Origin: an uncultured Corynebacterium sp.
GTDB lineage: Bacteria; Actinomycetota; Actinomycetes; Mycobacteriales; Mycobacteriaceae
Direction: 5' to 3'
Length of the DNA: 15,869 nucleotides
NCBI RefSeq assembly: GCF_946222985.1
Contig: NZ_CAMIFY010000059.1
Span: forward strand, 1-15,869
Part shown: positions 15,815 to 15,869 of the stretch, in pieces
Layout: each line of letters starts with the position of its first letter
Numbering within the stretch: position 1 is the stretch's first letter
Made by a program: the position numbers and the translations under genes
Notes under the pieces: model-generated
Told to the model about the DNA's origin: nothing
Databases searched by the model: none
Seen by the model: only the letters and a program-made list of their open reading frames with translations

Positions 15815-15869
15815 TGGAGGGGATGACGGGAATCGAACCCGCGTCTTCAGCTTGGAAGGCTGAGGTATT
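15815..15869 (-). tRNA. tRNA-Gly (anticodon UCC), 5' end outside the window
   Basis: On the minus strand, an anticodon arm TCAGC-CTTCCAA-GCTGA gives anticodon TCC (positions 34-36). A T-arm GCGGG-TTCGATT-CCCGT follows, then the 3' acceptor strand CATCCCC, discriminator T and an encoded CCA (complement of 15815-15817). The D-arm and 5' acceptor strand lie past the window end. The isotype follows from the anticodon; it reads GGA/GGG codons. Confidence 0.93.

Noticed and set aside
15815..15869. tRNA 3' end as one half of an att site pair
   Set aside because: No second copy of the T-arm/acceptor sequence was found within the window, so an integration event cannot be claimed from these data.

Overview
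The window reads as chromosomal DNA from a high-GC actinobacterium of the Mycobacteriales, most likely a high-GC Corynebacterium or close relative. The evidence is the strong G/C bias at third codon positions, a mycothiol-type DsbA-fold reductase, a group II truncated haemoglobin (GlbO type), the actinobacterial (Glu-type) ribose-5-phosphate isomerase B, and several genes with a TANNNT -10 box only 6-7 nt upstream of the start codon, as expected for leaderless mRNAs. From memory, the order EttA - thioesterase - hypothetical - GlbO - PepN - DsbA-like reductase - RpiB parallels the Mycobacterium tuberculosis stretch Rv2477c to Rv2465c. The left half is therefore an old, syntenic core block.

Layout. 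1-2286 (+): the 3' part of ettA (ABC-F translation factor), a hotdog thioesterase and an overlapping hypothetical gene. 2386-5617 (-): glbO and the large M1 aminopeptidase pepN, each with its own leaderless-type promoter. 5775-6662 (+): a CPBP (CAAX-like) membrane protease diverging from pepN. 6811-7888 (+): a mycothiol-dependent nitroreductase-like DsbA-fold protein followed by a small Acetyltransf_CG-type GNAT. 7922-8623 (-): a membrane-anchored protein with a Pro/Gly/Gln repeat N-terminus and an MmpS-like exported domain. 8624-9004: a 381-bp non-coding region. 9005-9481 (+): rpiB with a strong intrinsic terminator.

The right part is more accessory-like. 9791-10672 (-) is a two-TM protein of an unnamed actinobacterial family with a Gly/Asp tail. 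Diverging from it is a translationally coupled pair (GTGA overlap) of a family 1 glycoside hydrolase (10843-12375) and an MFS/GPH-type transporter (12372-13715), which looks like a glycoside uptake-and-cleavage unit. A secreted TAP-family alpha/beta hydrolase follows (13764-15392). Convergent to it is a 71-residue excisionase-like winged-helix protein (15400-15615, -), then a strong hairpin and the 3' portion of a tRNA-Gly(UCC) gene (-) cut by the window edge.

I saw no CRISPR array, transposase, integrase, rRNA or clear prophage. Most of the window is ordinary core genome. The less explained parts are the low-complexity insertions in both genes of the glycosidase/transporter pair, the Gly/Asp tail of the 9791-10672 protein, the orphan MmpS-like protein with its probable long leader, and the repeated leaderless promoter architecture. 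No sequence here clearly announces a new multi-gene system.
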